From positions 1-59,346 of the IMG/VR virus record IMGVR_UViG_3300047322_000637: 59,346 nt of DNA; one strand, written 5' to 3'. The notes under the pieces are model-generated. The model was given only the letters and a program-made list of their open reading frames with translations, was not told the DNA's origin and did not search any database. The stretch is from a virus. Positions 41,588-49,259 of the stretch are shown here, piece by piece. The first letter of the stretch is position 1, and every line of letters begins with the position of its first letter. The translations under genes were made by a program, and so were the position numbers.

Positions 41588-42414
41588 TAATTCTCCTTGT
41601 GATGGATCAGTGCGGGACGCACCCATTGCCGTTGAAATCGTTTCCATTCCGGCGCTGGGCGCCATTTCTCGGCGGCCGGCGTTTCGGGCTGCCAGAGCAT
41701 GGCGTGCGGTGTAAAGCCGATCGCGACCATGTCCTGCAGGCGCTTCTCCGCCTTTTCAAACGTATCGAGTGGATAACCAATGAGGACGTAGGTGCGCAAC
41801 CGATGAGACTCGCGCGTAAAGCCGGCCTCAAGCATCCGCCTGGCGGCGCTGCGCAGCGTTTCAAACTCGTCGCCGGGATCGTATGCAAAGAAGCACGCCG
41901 GCCGCGGCTTCAGGCCGGCGAGCAGATCGACTTGATAGTCCTGGAGGCTTAGTGCCTCCAGACCGCCGGTAAAATGAACGCGCCGATCCTGGCGCCGCAG
42001 CATATCGAAGACGGCGCGAACGTGGGGCTCTGGGCAGGCCAGGAGGTTGTCGTCCAGGATGTTCCACCCGTCATTGATCGGCACCGGCGTCGCCTCAGGC
42101 CTTCGCTTCCAGACGCTACAGAACCAGCATTTGCGCGGGCAGCCGCGCGATGTGAGGACATATCCTCGCTTAATGTATTTGCCAGGCTCGAAGGTATCCG
42201 CGCCAGGATCGCCATAGGCGACGCCGCCGATCTGCACCGGCGCGATGCGATTCCATTGCTCGGCCAGGCGCTCCGCGATCGGCTTGTCGGCCGTGAACGT
42301 CACTGATACATGCACGGCGTCAGCTTCAGCGAAAAGATCCGGCGCACCGTAGTAAGCGAGCGGATCGTCAGGCGTGGCCTTTGTTCGGCGAGGAAAGACG
42401 CGAATAAGCCGCAT
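41587..42414 (-). CDS. Radical SAM protein
   Basis: 275 aa. CPRKCWFC is the CxxxCxxC cluster that binds the [4Fe-4S] cluster and SAM, preceded by YVLTSRGC. The N-terminal 95 residues resemble the cobalamin-binding-like domain of B12 radical SAM enzymes, without an obvious B12 motif. HFTGGLEALSLQDYQVDLL and TYVLIGYPLDTFEKAEKRL are later barrel elements. Substrate unknown. TAATG couplings on both sides put it in one operon with the Gp37-type protein. Confidence 0.85.
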   Translation of the reverse strand: MRLIRVFPRRTKATPDDPLAYYGAPDLFAEADAVHVSVTFTADKPIAERLAEQWNRIAPVQIGGVAYGDPGADTFEPGKYIKRGYVLTSRGCPRKCWFCSVWKRRPEATPVPINDGWNILDDNLLACPEPHVRAVFDMLRRQDRRVHFTGGLEALSLQDYQVDLLAGLKPRPACFFAYDPGDEFETLRSAARRMLEAGFTRESHRLRTYVLIGYPLDTFEKAEKRLQDMVAIGFTPHAMLWQPETPAAEKWRPAPEWKRFQRQWVRPALIHHKEN

Positions 42415-43591
42415 TAAAATCTCCCGCCGCCAAAGACGACGTTGGTTAATTGCTTCCCGTTCGACGATACATACCAGAGCTTTTTGGGCCCTGGCTCGAT
42501 GCGCAGATCCTCGACACGGCCGAATTGATCGAGAAGGCCGACCATGTCGACAACCATGGCGTAATCTTTCAGAGGATGCGGCCTGACGCAGCGGCCGACC
42601 ATCTGGTAGTAAAGAGCCAGGGACATCGTTGGTCGCGCCAGGACGACGGTATCCAGCTCCGGATAATCGAAGCCTGTCGTCAGCACGCCGACATTGCAGA
42701 CGACTTGAATCTTGCCGGCGCGGAATTCCTTCAGGATCCGATCGCGCTCGGCGTCTGGCGTCTCGGCCGAAACCACAACGGCGCCGGGGATCCGCTTGGC
42801 CAGCCAGTGCGCCTCCTGGAGAAATCGCGTAAAGACGAGGATCCCTTTGCGGCCGATTTCGACCAGGCGCAGAACGATGCGTTCAAGCTTTCCGGAGAAG
42901 TTCGTTTCCTTAAACTGCAATTGCACCGACGCATCCGTATAGTCGGCGCCGGTGGAATTCGCCTGCAGCCTCGATCGGTCGAAACCTTTGATGGGGAAAT
43001 ACTGGAGTTTGGCCAGGTGGCCGGCGTTGAACAGCCGATCATTCTGCGTGTAATGAACAACGTCGGTAAAGACCCGCGGCTTCGTCCTTGTCAGGAACCG
43101 CAGGACCGGGCCGTCCATCGTGGAGGCCAGGCGATAAGGCGTCGCCGTCAACCCGATGATCCGGACGCCGGGGATCCTATCGAGAAACTCCTTGTACATT
43201 CCCGCGCCAGGATTCACCAGGTGGCATTCATCGATCAGGATATATTCACATGCTCGAAGTCCTGGGCCTTCTTGATGACGCTGCCGATCGTTGCCAGAGT
43301 GACGGCGCCGCTGATCTGCTTCTTGCCGAGGGAGGCGGAATAAACCGCCGGGCGAAACCCATAGCTCACTAACTTTGAAAAGTTCTGGCGCAGGATTTCG
43401 CGCGACGGCTGAAACACCAGGGACGGTGCATTCAAATCTTTGACGATATTTGCAAGGATCAACGATTTTCCGCAGCCGGTCGGCTCGATCATCAGGCCGT
43501 GGCGATTAGCCTGGGCTTTCTTGAATTTACCCGTAAGGAACCCGACACCGCAGGCGACGGCTTCGGCCTGGTAATCGCGCAGCGTAAACAT
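42414..43591 (-). pseudogene. SF2 DEAH-type helicase, frameshifted
   Basis: Two frames together make one helicase of about 390 aa. The first (43591 to about 43240) has LRDYQAEAV and Walker A IEPTGCGKSLILA. The second (about 43236 to 42414) has DECH, GLTATPYRL, VFTRFLQEAHWL and the motif VI-like YYQMVGRCVRPH. In the strand read, after codons for EHV the sequence AATATATCCTGATC needs one extra base to continue into YILIDECHLVNPG, the expected motif II. So a single base is missing around 43238. No slippery heptamer is visible. Sequencing error or true inactivation are both possible. Confidence 0.85.
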
Positions 43592-44130
43592 CACCGCGGC
43601 ACCTCGGCATAATCTTGCCGGCGGTCACAAAAGAACCGAACCGACCGCGGCTTGACGTCGATCTTCTTCCATGCAATGAAATGAGTCAGCCGGCACAGCG
43701 GGCAATGCGTGACTCCAAGGGCAAGCCTGGCCGATCGGACCCGCTGGACGCGCCTGACCTTGAGCTTCGGCGCCGGATGGGCCTTTTCGAACTCACGATT
43801 AATCCGCTGCCGGTGTTCTTCGAGATTTATCCCGTATTTCTTCTCGAAGGAATCGTGGCCGATGTCGTGATATTCGCGATGTGCCGCGGTGCACAATGGG
43901 ACCGTCCAGCTTGCGGCTGGCCTCGTCCCAATTCCCGAGCCGGCGCCGCGGCGGATGTGATGCGCTTCGCAGGGCCGTTTATTAACGTAGCCGAGCGCTT
44001 CCGCATATATCGTGGGGCAGTCATTGTGATGAATAACCCCGCGTTGACGGACCAGGCACGGCATTTTCCTCACGAATTCCAGCCGATCCGAGTCTTGCGC
44101 TGCCTTCTGGGGCTTTGGGATTGCGATCAT
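43591..44130 (-). CDS. HNH-like nuclease with C-terminal zinc finger
   Basis: 179 aa. FVRKMPCLVR near the start, CEAHHIRRGAGSGIGTRPAASWTVPLCTAAHREYHDIG is the DUF968/HNH-type metal site, and the C-terminus has CPLCRLTHF with a later FFCDRR, a second zinc site. Such proteins accompany phage recombination functions (compare lambda NinG/Rap-type roles, by context only). ATGA overlap upstream and TGATG overlap with the helicase. Confidence 0.75.
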   Translation of the reverse strand: MIAIPKPQKAAQDSDRLEFVRKMPCLVRQRGVIHHNDCPTIYAEALGYVNKRPCEAHHIRRGAGSGIGTRPAASWTVPLCTAAHREYHDIGHDSFEKKYGINLEEHRQRINREFEKAHPAPKLKVRRVQRVRSARLALGVTHCPLCRLTHFIAWKKIDVKPRSVRFFCDRRQDYAEVPR

Positions 44131-44282
44131 AAAATCCCCACCTTCCGTAAATTGTCTTTCTTGCGATCATCGCTGCGGTCGCACTGATAAATCACGAGAA
44201 AGCAGGTCCCGCAATATTCCGGCCTGTCCTTTGGCGGCTTGCCGTAAACCAATTGCCGGCAGCGATCGCAGCGACGTTTCAT
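44127..44282 (-). CDS. Tiny zinc-ribbon protein
   Basis: 51 aa. CDRCRQLVYGKPPKDRPEYCGTC is a CxxC-x17-CxxC zinc ribbon, followed by a basic tail. Start ATG 44282, stop overlaps the HNH-like gene in ATGA. Likely DNA- or protein-binding. Shorter than usual ORF cut-offs. Confidence 0.7.
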   Translation of the reverse strand: MKRRCDRCRQLVYGKPPKDRPEYCGTCFLVIYQCDRSDDRKKDNLRKVGIL

Positions 44283-44600
44283 GACTTACTCCCACAATAA
44301 TCGGTCCCGTCCAGGTGCAGCGGATTCAGACCGCCGGGCTGCTGGGCCATCATCGGCTTCATGCACCTGCCGCAAAGGCCGGTTTCCTGATAACCGGGCG
44401 GGATCCTTGACTTCGATGGCTCCGTCATTGTGCTTGACGAATCCGAGCCGGTCGGCGATGGCAAACTGCTCCGGACTGGCCGGCTGATTTTCGCGACACG
44501 CTTCGTGCCAGTTGCGCCTGGTTTCGACTTCATAGGTATCCCTGCCTGGTTCGATCGGCTTCCTGCAGAAACAGCAAAAGCCGGGTAACTTTGCAATCAT
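44279..44600 (-). pseudogene. Zinc-binding protein, apparently frameshifted
   Basis: The first frame starts MIAKLPGFCCFCRKPIEPGRDTYEVE and includes WHEAC, a zinc site. The second frame ends in GLCGRCMKPMMAQQPGGLNPLHL with a DYCG, another zinc site, and overlaps the next start properly. The switch falls near 44390-44410 (around AAGGATCCCGCCCGG on the coding strand), where one base too many seems present. Joined, it would be about 106 aa with two zinc sites. Confidence 0.6.
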
Positions 44601-44605
44601 GCTTT

Positions 44606-45727
44606 TTAGTCGACCGGCTTCTTCCCTGTCGCCTTAATCCACGCCTGGATCTCAGGCAGCCGATTCGTCGTCAATAAATCCCAAGAGCTAAAGCCGAGAA
44701 CTTCCTCGATCTGCTTGCGCCATTTCTTCGGGCCGACGCTGTATTCCGCCCCGAGGATTTCCAGTCGCTCGAAGTCCGATTTATCGCAGGCGGTGGCCGT
44801 AACGGTGCCACTCGTCGCGGTGCCATTGGCCGCGCCAGCGGCGGGGCCGGCCTTATCGTTGACGATCTGATCCAGCTTGCTGGCCGGCTTCTGTAGGCCG
44901 ACGCCTTCTGGCTTTCCTTGGGCGCCGTCGGCGTCAGTCGCCGGAATATCGATAAACCCGTCCAGGTCTGCCGGCAATCCGGCCTCCTGGCGTTCTTCGA
45001 CCGCTACGGTGCTTTGCAATTCAGTGGAAGCGGGAAGCGTTTTGCAGAGGCGGCGAAGGGCAGTCTTCTTGCCCATTTCGATGTAGGTTAGTTCGTTGGT
45101 GTTCCATGGCGAGTACTGTGCGGTGGGATTCTCCTTATCGGCAGCATCGGAGAATTCATCTTTGATGCGATCGACTTCCCGTCTCCACATGAAGACAAAA
45201 TGATCGGTTCCGTCCTTGAGTTTGGCGACGGCATAGAACGCGCGGATCAGCCCGGGATCCTCGTCCTCCGTCGGCTCAAATGGCTTGTGCTTCAGCGAAC
45301 GATCCGTGCCGAGGTTGACATCGAGAAAATCGCGCTGATGGACAACCTCTGCGGCGATATAGGCGACCTGTCCGCTGCGGTAAGCAAGATCGATCAGGCC
45401 CTTATAGCCGGCCTGGAAATTACACTCCCAGACGCCCTTTCGTTTGCGCGGGATCAGATAGGCTTTCCCCAGGACGCCGTCGGGCTCCAGGCCCAGTTGC
45501 GCCGCCTGCATGACGGCGCCGAGCAGCGATTCCTTCGTGCATTCAAGAAGCCTCGGGGTCTTCTGGATCGACGTCATGATGACGCGCAGCATGCGATCTG
45601 GCGTCAAGTGCTTCGGCAGCGCCAGGCCGACCTGCCTCTTCTGCTTCTCAAGCAGATCGCGGATGGTTACAACTTGTTGCTGGATTCGTGTCAGCTGGGT
45701 GGTTTGTGGCGCTGTCGCTGTGCTCAT
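44606..45727 (-). CDS. recT: RecT-family single-strand annealing protein
   Basis: 373 aa. Promotes annealing of complementary single strands. Family motifs are ALPKHLTPDRMLRVIMTSIQKTPRLLECTKESLLGAVMQAAQLGLEPDGVLGKAYLIPR, FQAGYKGLIDLAYRSGQV, and WNTNELTYIEMGKKTALRRLCKTLP. The C-terminal 100 residues are an Ala/Gly/Thr-rich linker and a small helical domain. ATGA overlap with the exonuclease gene, the usual partner. Confidence 0.95.
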   Translation of the reverse strand: MSTATAPQTTQLTRIQQQVVTIRDLLEKQKRQVGLALPKHLTPDRMLRVIMTSIQKTPRLLECTKESLLGAVMQAAQLGLEPDGVLGKAYLIPRKRKGVWECNFQAGYKGLIDLAYRSGQVAYIAAEVVHQRDFLDVNLGTDRSLKHKPFEPTEDEDPGLIRAFYAVAKLKDGTDHFVFMWRREVDRIKDEFSDAADKENPTAQYSPWNTNELTYIEMGKKTALRRLCKTLPASTELQSTVAVEERQEAGLPADLDGFIDIPATDADGAQGKPEGVGLQKPASKLDQIVNDKAGPAAGAANGTATSGTVTATACDKSDFERLEILGAEYSVGPKKWRKQIEEVLGFSSWDLLTTNRLPEIQAWIKATGKKPVD

Positions 45728-46626
45728 TCTTTCCCCTTTACTTTTCGAAGTTGTCTAAAGCTCGTGGCCTCGACCGTATGGCCGGGCTTGTTAATTGTTT
45801 TCAAGCTGTATCTGCTGCCATCAGGAAGAAGGCCGAAGGTGGCGTCGCCGATCGCCTGCAGAAGTGCGTTCTTGAATTCGGATTCTTTCGCCTGGAGGCG
45901 CTTGATGGCTTTCTTCGTGCCTTCGAAGCGCCAGGCTGTCGCGGTCAATTGCTTATCGAGGATCCGCGTCTCGCCAGTCTCTTTCGGGAATAGCCGCCTC
46001 AGTGCTTCGCGGCTCGACTCGCTTCCATCAGCATCCGGCGGATTGTTCTCCTCGACGCGCTGCCAGAATTCGGCCGCCTGCTGGATGTAGTAAGCGCAGA
46101 AGCGCTCGTTCTTAACGAAAGGGAAGTACTCGAATCTCTGGCCGCCGAACAGGACGCCGAACGCTCCCCAGGTCGTTCCGGTGACGATCATTTGATGTTG
46201 GGCCTGGATCTGGTATTCCGTCGGCGGCTCCTCGGCCCACTCGTCGCCCTTGAAGCCGGCGACGTTTTTGATTTCGAGTACTCCGCGCGTCGGCATGTCC
46301 GTCGGCTGAAGAATGAAGCGGTCAACGGTGCAGATCAGGTAATAATGCGTGCCATGGCGCTGGATCGTATAGCGGCCTGGATCCTCGAGCGCGAACCCGG
46401 TCACTTCCGCATATCTGCCGGCAATGACCGGTTCAAGTAGATTTCCCCAGGTGATCCACTCCGGAATGTCGTATTCCGGTTCGTCCAGGCCGATCTTTTC
46501 GCAGAACAATTCAAGGCGCGATTTCCACCGGCTGAGTCCCAGGATGGCCGCGGCGTCGGATCCGCCGATTCCGGATCGGCGCCGCTCCAGCCATTGCAGT
46601 CTTTCATCGCCGATTTGCGTGCTCAA
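45724..46626 (-). CDS. YqaJ-type viral recombinase exonuclease
   Basis: 300 aa from TTG 46626, which overlaps the preceding stop as TTGA and has GTGAGG upstream. A TTG at 46650 would add eight residues. RRSGIGGSDAAAILGLSRWKS is the YqaJ start motif. The nuclease core follows: WGNLLEPVIAGRYAEVTG (E), ICTVDRFI (D), GVLEIKNV (ExK), EYQIQAQHQM. It degrades one strand to give ends for RecT. Confidence 0.92.
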   Translation of the reverse strand: MSTQIGDERLQWLERRRSGIGGSDAAAILGLSRWKSRLELFCEKIGLDEPEYDIPEWITWGNLLEPVIAGRYAEVTGFALEDPGRYTIQRHGTHYYLICTVDRFILQPTDMPTRGVLEIKNVAGFKGDEWAEEPPTEYQIQAQHQMIVTGTTWGAFGVLFGGQRFEYFPFVKNERFCAYYIQQAAEFWQRVEENNPPDADGSESSREALRRLFPKETGETRILDKQLTATAWRFEGTKKAIKRLQAKESEFKNALLQAIGDATFGLLPDGSRYSLKTINKPGHTVEATSFRQLRKVKGKE

Positions 46627-46724
46627 GGCAATTGCCTCACGATCCAGCAACCGCTAAAAACGAAAGCCAGCCAGGCGGCGACTACAGTCAGTGCATAGAA
46701 AAAATAAAGCGGTCGGCCTTTCAC
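46623..46724 (-). CDS. Tiny membrane protein
   Basis: 33 aa, GTG start in a GTGA overlap. LYFFYALTVVAAWLAFVFSGCWIV is one membrane helix. Its stop overlaps the exonuclease TTG. The coupled position suggests it is translated, but function is unknown. Confidence 0.55.
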   Translation of the reverse strand: MKGRPLYFFYALTVVAAWLAFVFSGCWIVRQLP

Positions 46725-46879
46725 TCGGCACCTTCCGCTTTCATGATGGCGTTCCGCTCAGTCTCGACGGCGGCGGCACTCATGATTTCTTCCGGCGTTG
46801 CGCACCATTTACAGTTTCCGCTCGCACAGAGCGCGACGTTACGCCTTCCACACGTAGCACATTCCTTGTTGTTGCTCAT
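46721..46879 (-). CDS. Small zinc-binding protein
   Basis: 52 aa, ATGA overlap. CATCGRRNVALCASGNCKWC holds five cysteines, four in CxxC pairs. The rest is a helix. Typical of small early phage zinc proteins. Role unknown. Confidence 0.65.
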   Translation of the reverse strand: MSNNKECATCGRRNVALCASGNCKWCATPEEIMSAAAVETERNAIMKAEGAE

Positions 46880-46998
46880 TCGGTGGGCTCCGCTTTCTGC
46901 GCTTCCTCGATCGTCGAAAACCAGCGGTAGACCTTGGCGTATGCCAGGCGTTCCTCGCGCATGTAGCCGCCGTCTTCCGGGTAAATGAAAATCGTCAT
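46876..46998 (-). CDS. Small protein of unknown function
   Basis: 40 aa, ATGA overlaps on both sides. IFIYPEDGGYMREERLAYAKVYRWFSTIEEAQKAEP looks like a folded mini-protein. Coupling to neighbours is the main support. Confidence 0.6.
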   Translation of the reverse strand: MTIFIYPEDGGYMREERLAYAKVYRWFSTIEEAQKAEPTE

Positions 46999-47120
46999 CG
47001 CAGCGCCTCCCAGATCAGATAGATCACGGTGAACAGGGTTATCGCGAAGCCGATCACGTTGATGACGAGGCGGCGCCGGGCAGTCTTCGACTTATCTTGT
47101 TTCCAAAATGAATAGCTCAT
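46995..47120 (-). CDS. Tiny membrane protein
   Basis: 41 aa. A basic head (KQDKSKTARRR) precedes one membrane helix (VINVIGFAITLFTVIYLIWEA). ATGA overlap downstream. Possible small inner-membrane effector of the early operon. Confidence 0.6.
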   Translation of the reverse strand: MSYSFWKQDKSKTARRRLVINVIGFAITLFTVIYLIWEALR

Positions 47121-47197
47121 TGTCTTTGTCTTTTTCTGGGGGAAAATTTGGACGGCCTCAGGAGTCGCCCCTTCTTAACCCCGCTGGGTTATCGGTT

Positions 47198-47293
47198 TTA
47201 GTCCATGAATGAACTGGACGACTGCGGGGTGATCTTCTGTTCCAACTCTTCGAAGTCCACAATCTCTTCCGCGTTAATCTCTTTGCCTTCCAT
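47198..47293 (-). CDS. Very short acidic ORF
   Basis: 31 aa. AAAGGAGA lies about ten bases upstream of ATG 47293. Acidic N-terminus (EGKEINAEEIVDFEELEQ). It overlaps the end of the upstream gene by 20 bases. Support is the ribosome binding site only. Confidence 0.4.
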   Translation of the reverse strand: MEGKEINAEEIVDFEELEQKITPQSSSSFMD

Positions 47294-47594
47294 GTCTAGG
47301 TTTCTCCTTTCCCGGGTCTTGCCCGTTAATTACGGCCAGCGCGCGCTTGTGCTTTTGCCGCTTTTTGTGGCGGACTCCTTGGCTTTCAAACTTGGCCCAT
47401 ACTTCAGGGCGGCCCTTCGCAATCTCCGCCAGAACCGCATAACAGCCGCCGCAGCAGCCGCGCGGTGAATGCTTCGCGTCGCTCACGAATTCCTGGCAGC
47501 CCGTAATCTTCATCGCGGCGCAAATGTGAAATCGTTCCTCGATGACGATCGCGGTCGAGATGGTGCGGACTTTGCCATCGATGAGGATTTGCAT
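47274..47594 (-). CDS. Small cysteine-containing protein of unknown function
   Basis: 106 aa from ATG 47594 (KMQILIDGK). N-terminal strands (QILIDGKVRTISTAIVIEERFH), then cysteines CAAMKITGC and CCGGC that could bind metal, and a very basic C-terminus (RHKKRQKHKRA). A nucleic-acid-binding early protein is plausible. Close behind the HTH repressor gene. Confidence 0.65.
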   Translation of the reverse strand: MQILIDGKVRTISTAIVIEERFHICAAMKITGCQEFVSDAKHSPRGCCGGCYAVLAEIAKGRPEVWAKFESQGVRHKKRQKHKRALAVINGQDPGKEKPRHGRQRD

Positions 47595-47595
47595 C

Positions 47596-47823
47596 TTAGG
47601 CACTGAAATCCTCCAGCTGGGCGAGGCGGATCCCAACGGCCTTCGCGATGACCTTCGCGGTAGCGAGCCGAAGGGATCGGCCGTGCTCTGCGTTGAAATA
47701 GGTTTGATTCGCGATGCCGATAAACTTGGCGGCCTCCGGCAGCGTGAAGCCGCGATCTACGACGCGCCATTGCAAAAGGCTTTTGCGCTTCAATCGAGTC
47801 TTGACCTTGCTTGCTGTGTTCAT
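47596..47823 (-). CDS. HTH (XRE-type) regulator, probable lysogeny repressor
   Basis: 75 aa from ATG 47823. FTLPEAAKFIGIANQTYFNAEHGRSLRLATAKVIAKAVGI is a lambda-repressor-type helix-turn-helix. It is short and lacks a cleavage domain. It is first in the leftward operon and faces the rightward early genes across a 108-base control region, the layout of a genetic switch. A longer reading to 47967 would run through the promoter, so I reject it. Confidence 0.75.
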   Translation of the reverse strand: MNTASKVKTRLKRKSLLQWRVVDRGFTLPEAAKFIGIANQTYFNAEHGRSLRLATAKVIAKAVGIRLAQLEDFSA

Positions 47824-47931
47824 GCGAGCGTGAATATAGTTTACCTTTTTTAAGATTGCAAGATGAAAATTATAGATTGATTTTGACGATTGCGATATTT
47901 GCGGCGAAACTATGCCCTGGAGGGTACTTAG
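47824..47931. promoter_or_regulatory. Divergent control region of the genetic switch
   Basis: Noncoding, A/T-rich at its left side. It holds the leftward promoter and, rightward, TTGACG at 47883-47888 with only a weak -10 (GAAACT, 47906). GGAGGGT at 47919-47925 is a strong Shine-Dalgarno for TTG 47932. Probable operator site of the repressor. I see no clear repeated operator sequence. Confidence 0.5.
47833..47861 (-). promoter_or_regulatory. Leftward promoter for the HTH regulator operon
   Basis: On the - strand, TTGCAA (47861-47856) and TATATT (47838-47833) are 17 bases apart, close to the sigma-70 consensus. The start codon follows within 10 bases of the -10, so the leader is very short or the message nearly leaderless, consistent with the lack of a Shine-Dalgarno. 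Confidence 0.55.
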
Positions 47932-48013
47932 TTGAGATATGGGGAATTCTTGCGGGCCTGCCGCCAATTAGCTGGCGTCGAAACTAAGAGCGAATATTTC
48001 TCGGCTACTTGGC

Positions 48014-48304
48014 TTGAAAGATCCGGATCACTATACTGGCGCCGAAAACGACGTCGCCGGCAAGTTGCCGAGCCGGGAATTATTAGAAGCCGCGGCTGAA
48101 AAGGCCGGCTTTACATTTGAGGAGTGCATCAGTCTGCCGCTGCGCCATCGGCATCTTCCATCGAAGGAGCACGAAGAACTTCAGCGGAAACTTCTGGAAA
48201 TCTTAAAACTGGACGATGCGACCAGCGTCGCAATTGCGGTCAATGTGGAGACTTTCCATCAGACTTGGGTTCGGGGCAAGCGCAAGCGGCGGCGGAAGGA
48301 TTGA
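48014..48304 (+). CDS. Early protein of unknown function, possibly N-terminally frameshifted
   Basis: 96 aa in this frame (TTG 48014): DPDHYTGAENDVAGKLPSRELLEAAAEKAGFTFEECISLPLRHRH, then a helical domain and a basic C-terminus. The only strong ribosome binding site, GGAGGGT, serves TTG 47932 in another frame, which reads LRYGEFLRACRQLAGVETKSEYFSATWLE and then degenerates into Arg-rich sequence. Removing one base near 48010 would join the two into one 123-residue protein. First gene of the rightward operon. Confidence 0.6.
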   Translation: MKDPDHYTGAENDVAGKLPSRELLEAAAEKAGFTFEECISLPLRHRHLPSKEHEELQRKLLEILKLDDATSVAIAVNVETFHQTWVRGKRKRRRKD

Positions 48305-48324
48305 TCTTTTTTTCAAACGCGAGA

Positions 48325-48462
48325 ATGGCCGTGCAGAAGGTATTTGCCAATTTCGGGTTCGTCTTTTCCAATCGTCGCAGCGAGTCCATCGCGGGGCTAA
48401 TTAGTGATTTCTTCACAGTCTCCCTTTACGCTTTCAGGCGGCAAATTGTTACAGATATTTGA
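48325..48462 (+). other. Weak candidate ORF in the 237-base gap
   Basis: A 45-codon frame (AVQKVFANFGFVFSNRRSE onward) without a good ribosome binding site. The gap 48305-48541 otherwise holds the inverted repeats listed next. I cannot support a gene here with confidence. Confidence 0.2.
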
Positions 48463-48472
48463 TGTTCTTAAA

Positions 48473-48523
48473 ACAGAAATCTGTCGGCGAAATTCCGACA
48501 TGGGTCGCGGTGCGATATGTCGG
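48473..48523. promoter_or_regulatory. Two inverted repeats upstream of the secreted protein gene
   Basis: ACAGA-AA-TCTGT (48473-48484) is a perfect short palindrome. CCGACAT (48495-48501) pairs with ATGTCGG (48517-48523), with A/T flanks extending the stem. They lie 20-70 bases before the start at 48542 and may be an operator and a leader hairpin. Confidence 0.5.
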
Positions 48524-48541
48524 ATTTAAAGGACGTAAACT

Positions 48542-49123
48542 ATGAGCAAAAACACGCAAAGAATTCTGGCCTTAACATCTCTTTACATTTCAATCACGGC
48601 GCTGGCATTCGGCGAGCGAAAGACGCCTTTCGAGGTACGGGTCTATATCGACGCGATCGAGCCGGCGAGATCGCCGGAAGGCTTCGTGGATGGATCTGAC
48701 AAAACGCTGCGCGATTCCGTGGCCGATCTAAAAAAGGAGCTGGACAAGAAATTCTTTCACCCGAACAAGGGCTATCCCGGATCCATCGCCCAGTGGTTCG
48801 TGGTCAATGATCCCACGCAGGCCGATTTAAAGCTGACGATCGCAGCGCGCGGAGTATCCACGTCAACTCTTGGACAAAGGACGGCAATGGAGTTTTACCG
48901 CGGGGTGATCCTGGCAGATACGACGCCGCTGATCGGTGTCACGCGCTGGGTTTCGGCCGTATTGTCCGTCGGCGACTATCGGAAGGAAGTCGTCGCATGG
49001 TCGATGAACCGTTCAGCCCTGAGCGCCGGCGCCTGGACGCAGGATGCTAAATTCCTCAGCCTGGCGGCGGCCGGCTGGGTGATGGCAAATGAAGAGAAAA
49101 TTAAAGAACGCCGGCATGAGTAA
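48542..49123 (+). CDS. Secreted protein, likely lysogenic accessory (moron) gene
   Basis: 193 aa. The N-terminus up to about residue 24 (ILALTSLYISITALAFG) is a signal peptide. The mature protein has FEVRVYIDAIEPAR, DKTLRDSVADLKKELDKKF, ADLKLTIAARG, then a beta region and AGWVMANEEKIKE. The D-S-V-x-D-L-K and A-D-L-x-L-T-I-x-x-R elements recall secreted proteins I associate with Acidobacteria, an uncertain memory-based match. Its own regulatory spacer on each side marks it as independently expressed. Confidence 0.65.
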   Translation: MSKNTQRILALTSLYISITALAFGERKTPFEVRVYIDAIEPARSPEGFVDGSDKTLRDSVADLKKELDKKFFHPNKGYPGSIAQWFVVNDPTQADLKLTIAARGVSTSTLGQRTAMEFYRGVILADTTPLIGVTRWVSAVLSVGDYRKEVVAWSMNRSALSAGAWTQDAKFLSLAAAGWVMANEEKIKERRHE

Positions 49124-49259
49124 AAAAGTTCTTGCAGTTCTGATAATTTAGGCGTAAAAGCTTTTTCAGCCTCAGGAGCCGCGAGCCTGGCCGGGTTACA
49201 TCGTCAGGCATTCCCCATTTTAGCCTCGCTATAACCGTCAATCCTAAGGGAATGGATTT

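Noticed and set aside
42450-43343. 297-codon ORF on the + strand
   Set aside because: Antisense shadow of the helicase, whose motifs are on the - strand.
45200-46090. 296-codon ORF on the + strand
   Set aside because: Antisense to RecT and the YqaJ exonuclease, no motif of its own.
47161-47195. AACCC/GGGTT hairpin as a terminator
   Set aside because: Short stem with no T run on either strand.
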